A DNA stretch of 64,000 nucleotides, from assembly GCA_003260075.1 (NCBI GenBank), contig QLIY01000023.1:185256-249255 (forward strand). The letters are read 5' to 3'. Both the position numbers and the translations under genes were made by a program. The notes under the pieces were generated by a model, which saw only the letters and a list, made by a program, of their open reading frames with translations, was not told where the DNA came from and ran no database searches. Each line of letters begins with the position of its first letter. Position 1 is the first letter of the stretch. Positions 62,701 through 64,000 of this stretch are shown here, one piece after another. Source of the DNA: Phallusia mammillata (taxonomy: Eukaryota; Chordata; Ascidiacea; Phlebobranchia; Ascidiidae).

Positions 62701-62991
62701 TCGACGATTTGATCAACTGCATGGGCGAGTCGCAACTAAAAATATACCGTTTTACATTATGCAGCTATTTAAAGACAGAAACCCTTACCGGTAGTCGCCA
62801 TATGTTCCTGGGTCCAAAGGCTCCGTTCCGTACGATGAAGGACATATCTCTAGACCGTTACCGCCTTCGGCCGAATAATAGAAATCTAAGTGCAAGTCAG
62901 TGATGTGCCAAAAACTGCCGGTATCTCGTCGGGGAATGCCCCACACTGCCTCCAGCACTGCACAGCCTATTAGCAGTGTCGAGTACCACAT
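59773..62991 (-). CDS. Acid sphingomyelinase-like phosphodiesterase, tandem copy C, probably GPI-anchored, 7 exons, 469 aa
   Basis: Exons: 62991-62789, 62735-62649, 62106-61859, 61310-61138, 60871-60683, 60461-60348, 60168-59773. The total is 1410 nt, all in phase. The signal peptide is MWYSTLLIGCAVLEAVWG. Metal-site motifs: Asp32 and His34 in DLHLD, the TGD across the exon 2/3 join, GNHD at 140-143, His243 in TGHIGPG, and GHHH at 283-286; all are intact. A C-terminal cysteine domain (CDDTCQKNHVCAVE) follows. The last residues (SIALTVLSFLLCIL) are hydrophobic after a Ser/Asn-rich stretch, as expected for a GPI signal. Vertebrate SMPDL3B is GPI-anchored. Copy C is the most diverged of the three. 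The start ATG at 62991 is chosen because it opens a signal peptide; the frame further upstream lacks an ATG. Confidence 0.9.
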
Positions 62992-64000
62992 TATCTCCTG
63001 TAGTGGGTATTGCAATAAAACAACGATTCTTTAAATGGCGTTTAAGTTGACGGAGTTAAACACGTAAATTCACACACCCTTTGTGTGGAATGTTTCAGTT
63101 TAACCACAAAGTTTAACGACTCTTTTTTTGCCTCAGCAACCAAATTACTGTCTAAGCGACATAGCTAAACTAAAGTCTGTGAAAAAAAATCATTATTATA
63201 GTACATTTCTAACCCCATATACAACTTAAACGAAGTACTATATTGTAGTCCATGTTTACGCTGGTCGCTGGGCATTTAAGACCATCACAACTATAACTAA
63301 ACACTTTGCAGTGTCTACAAATTGCGATACAGTGTACCGGCAATATGTTTCTGCCTCAACTATCTTGCAATGTACACATTTGTAACCTACAGGTAACATT
63401 GTCAGTCATCCTATAGCTTGCTGTACTGACCTATGTTTGCTTACAAACATTTGCTGATAAGTAAACTAAACCATCAAGGAACTGGATCATCCGAACACCA
63501 TCTGCAAACTAACTTGCACAAGAGTAACCCAATCATAACAGATATTGAGCTCCACACATTAGCGATACGGTTTGTGGTTTCGCGATAACAGTGCTTTCCA
63601 ATAAACGTGTAGTATGGCATTCCCAAGTGGGTAGGTTGTATGAACTGGCACAGCTTTATAACCATATTCTTGCGTATGCTAAACTCCAGTATCTGCAGTC
63701 GGTTTACCTAATCTTTGTGAATGTTTGCAATGTCAATGTTTACCGTTTTCTGGTGCAGGTTAACAGATCAAGTTCAACCTTAGACTTAAAAGATCAATAT
63801 TTCCACAAACAAAAAAGGCATGTGTTTTATCAAAACACCATTTTTAGCCTAAAAGGAACAAAGTGTTTTCGCGCCTGAGGGAATGAATTTTACCTACTTA
63901 ATTGTAGCGAGAATTCTACTTTTGGCCTTTTGCTGACAAGTTCCATTCATAAACACATGTAAATTCTATAACTCCAGTTTAATTCTTGTTTCAGTGAACT
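62992..64000. other. 5' flank of SMPDL3-C to the window edge
   Basis: About 1 kb, AT-rich, with no recognised gene or repeat. It presumably contains the SMPDL3-C promoter. Confidence 0.5.

Overview
The window looks like animal nuclear DNA from a chordate with a compact, intron-rich genome. A tunicate, probably of the Ciona type, is my best inference. Introns are mostly 80-900 bp, AT-rich and GT-AG. Every recognisable gene has a vertebrate counterpart, genes lie about 1-3 kb apart, and pairs of neighbouring sequence that look like two alleles differ by a few percent. The species cannot be fixed from sequence alone.

Layout. 1-12,142 (-): N-terminal 19 exons of a large secreted or receptor-like protein built from ephrin-receptor-type (GCC2/GCC3) cysteine repeats, running off the left edge. 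14,970-17,584 (-): kynurenine formamidase (AFMID), with a decayed copy of one of its exons just downstream. 18,380-23,943 (+): CLASRP, an SR-type splicing regulator. 25,912-30,955 (+): inositol-tetrakisphosphate 1-kinase (ITPK1). 32,446-33,887 (-): NDUFAF5, a complex I assembly factor. 34,689-38,641 (+): a domesticated retrotransposon integrase gene of the GIN1 type. 40,239-41,021 (+): single-exon GILT thiol reductase. 41,772-44,181 (+): LRRC57. 46,820-62,991 (-): three tandem acid-sphingomyelinase-like phosphodiesterase genes (SMPDL3 type), here called A, B and C. The complete gene models keep reading frame across all junctions; the middle SMPDL3 gene is the exception, with an in-frame stop.

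The genes are unrelated housekeeping or lysosomal/metabolic genes and do not form an operon or pathway. The only real cluster is the SMPDL3 array, whose five internal exons have identical lengths (87, 248, 173, 189, 114) in all three copies, taking B after collapse of an assembly duplication.

Intergenic and intronic space carries hAT-type MITEs with 8-bp target-site duplications, tRNA-derived SINE fragments, an older interspersed repeat family and several hairpins. The most striking non-genic pattern is about 22 runs of G, always G on the + strand. Most are 10 nt plus 0-3 native Gs, and about 14 sit exactly between two slightly different direct repeats. I read them as fixed-length gap placeholders between overlapping, unmerged (probably allelic) contig ends, not as biology. 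I found no convincing undescribed biological system. The best leads are the SMPDL3 array with its odd members, the domesticated integrase with a lost third catalytic residue, and the altered SAM motif of NDUFAF5.
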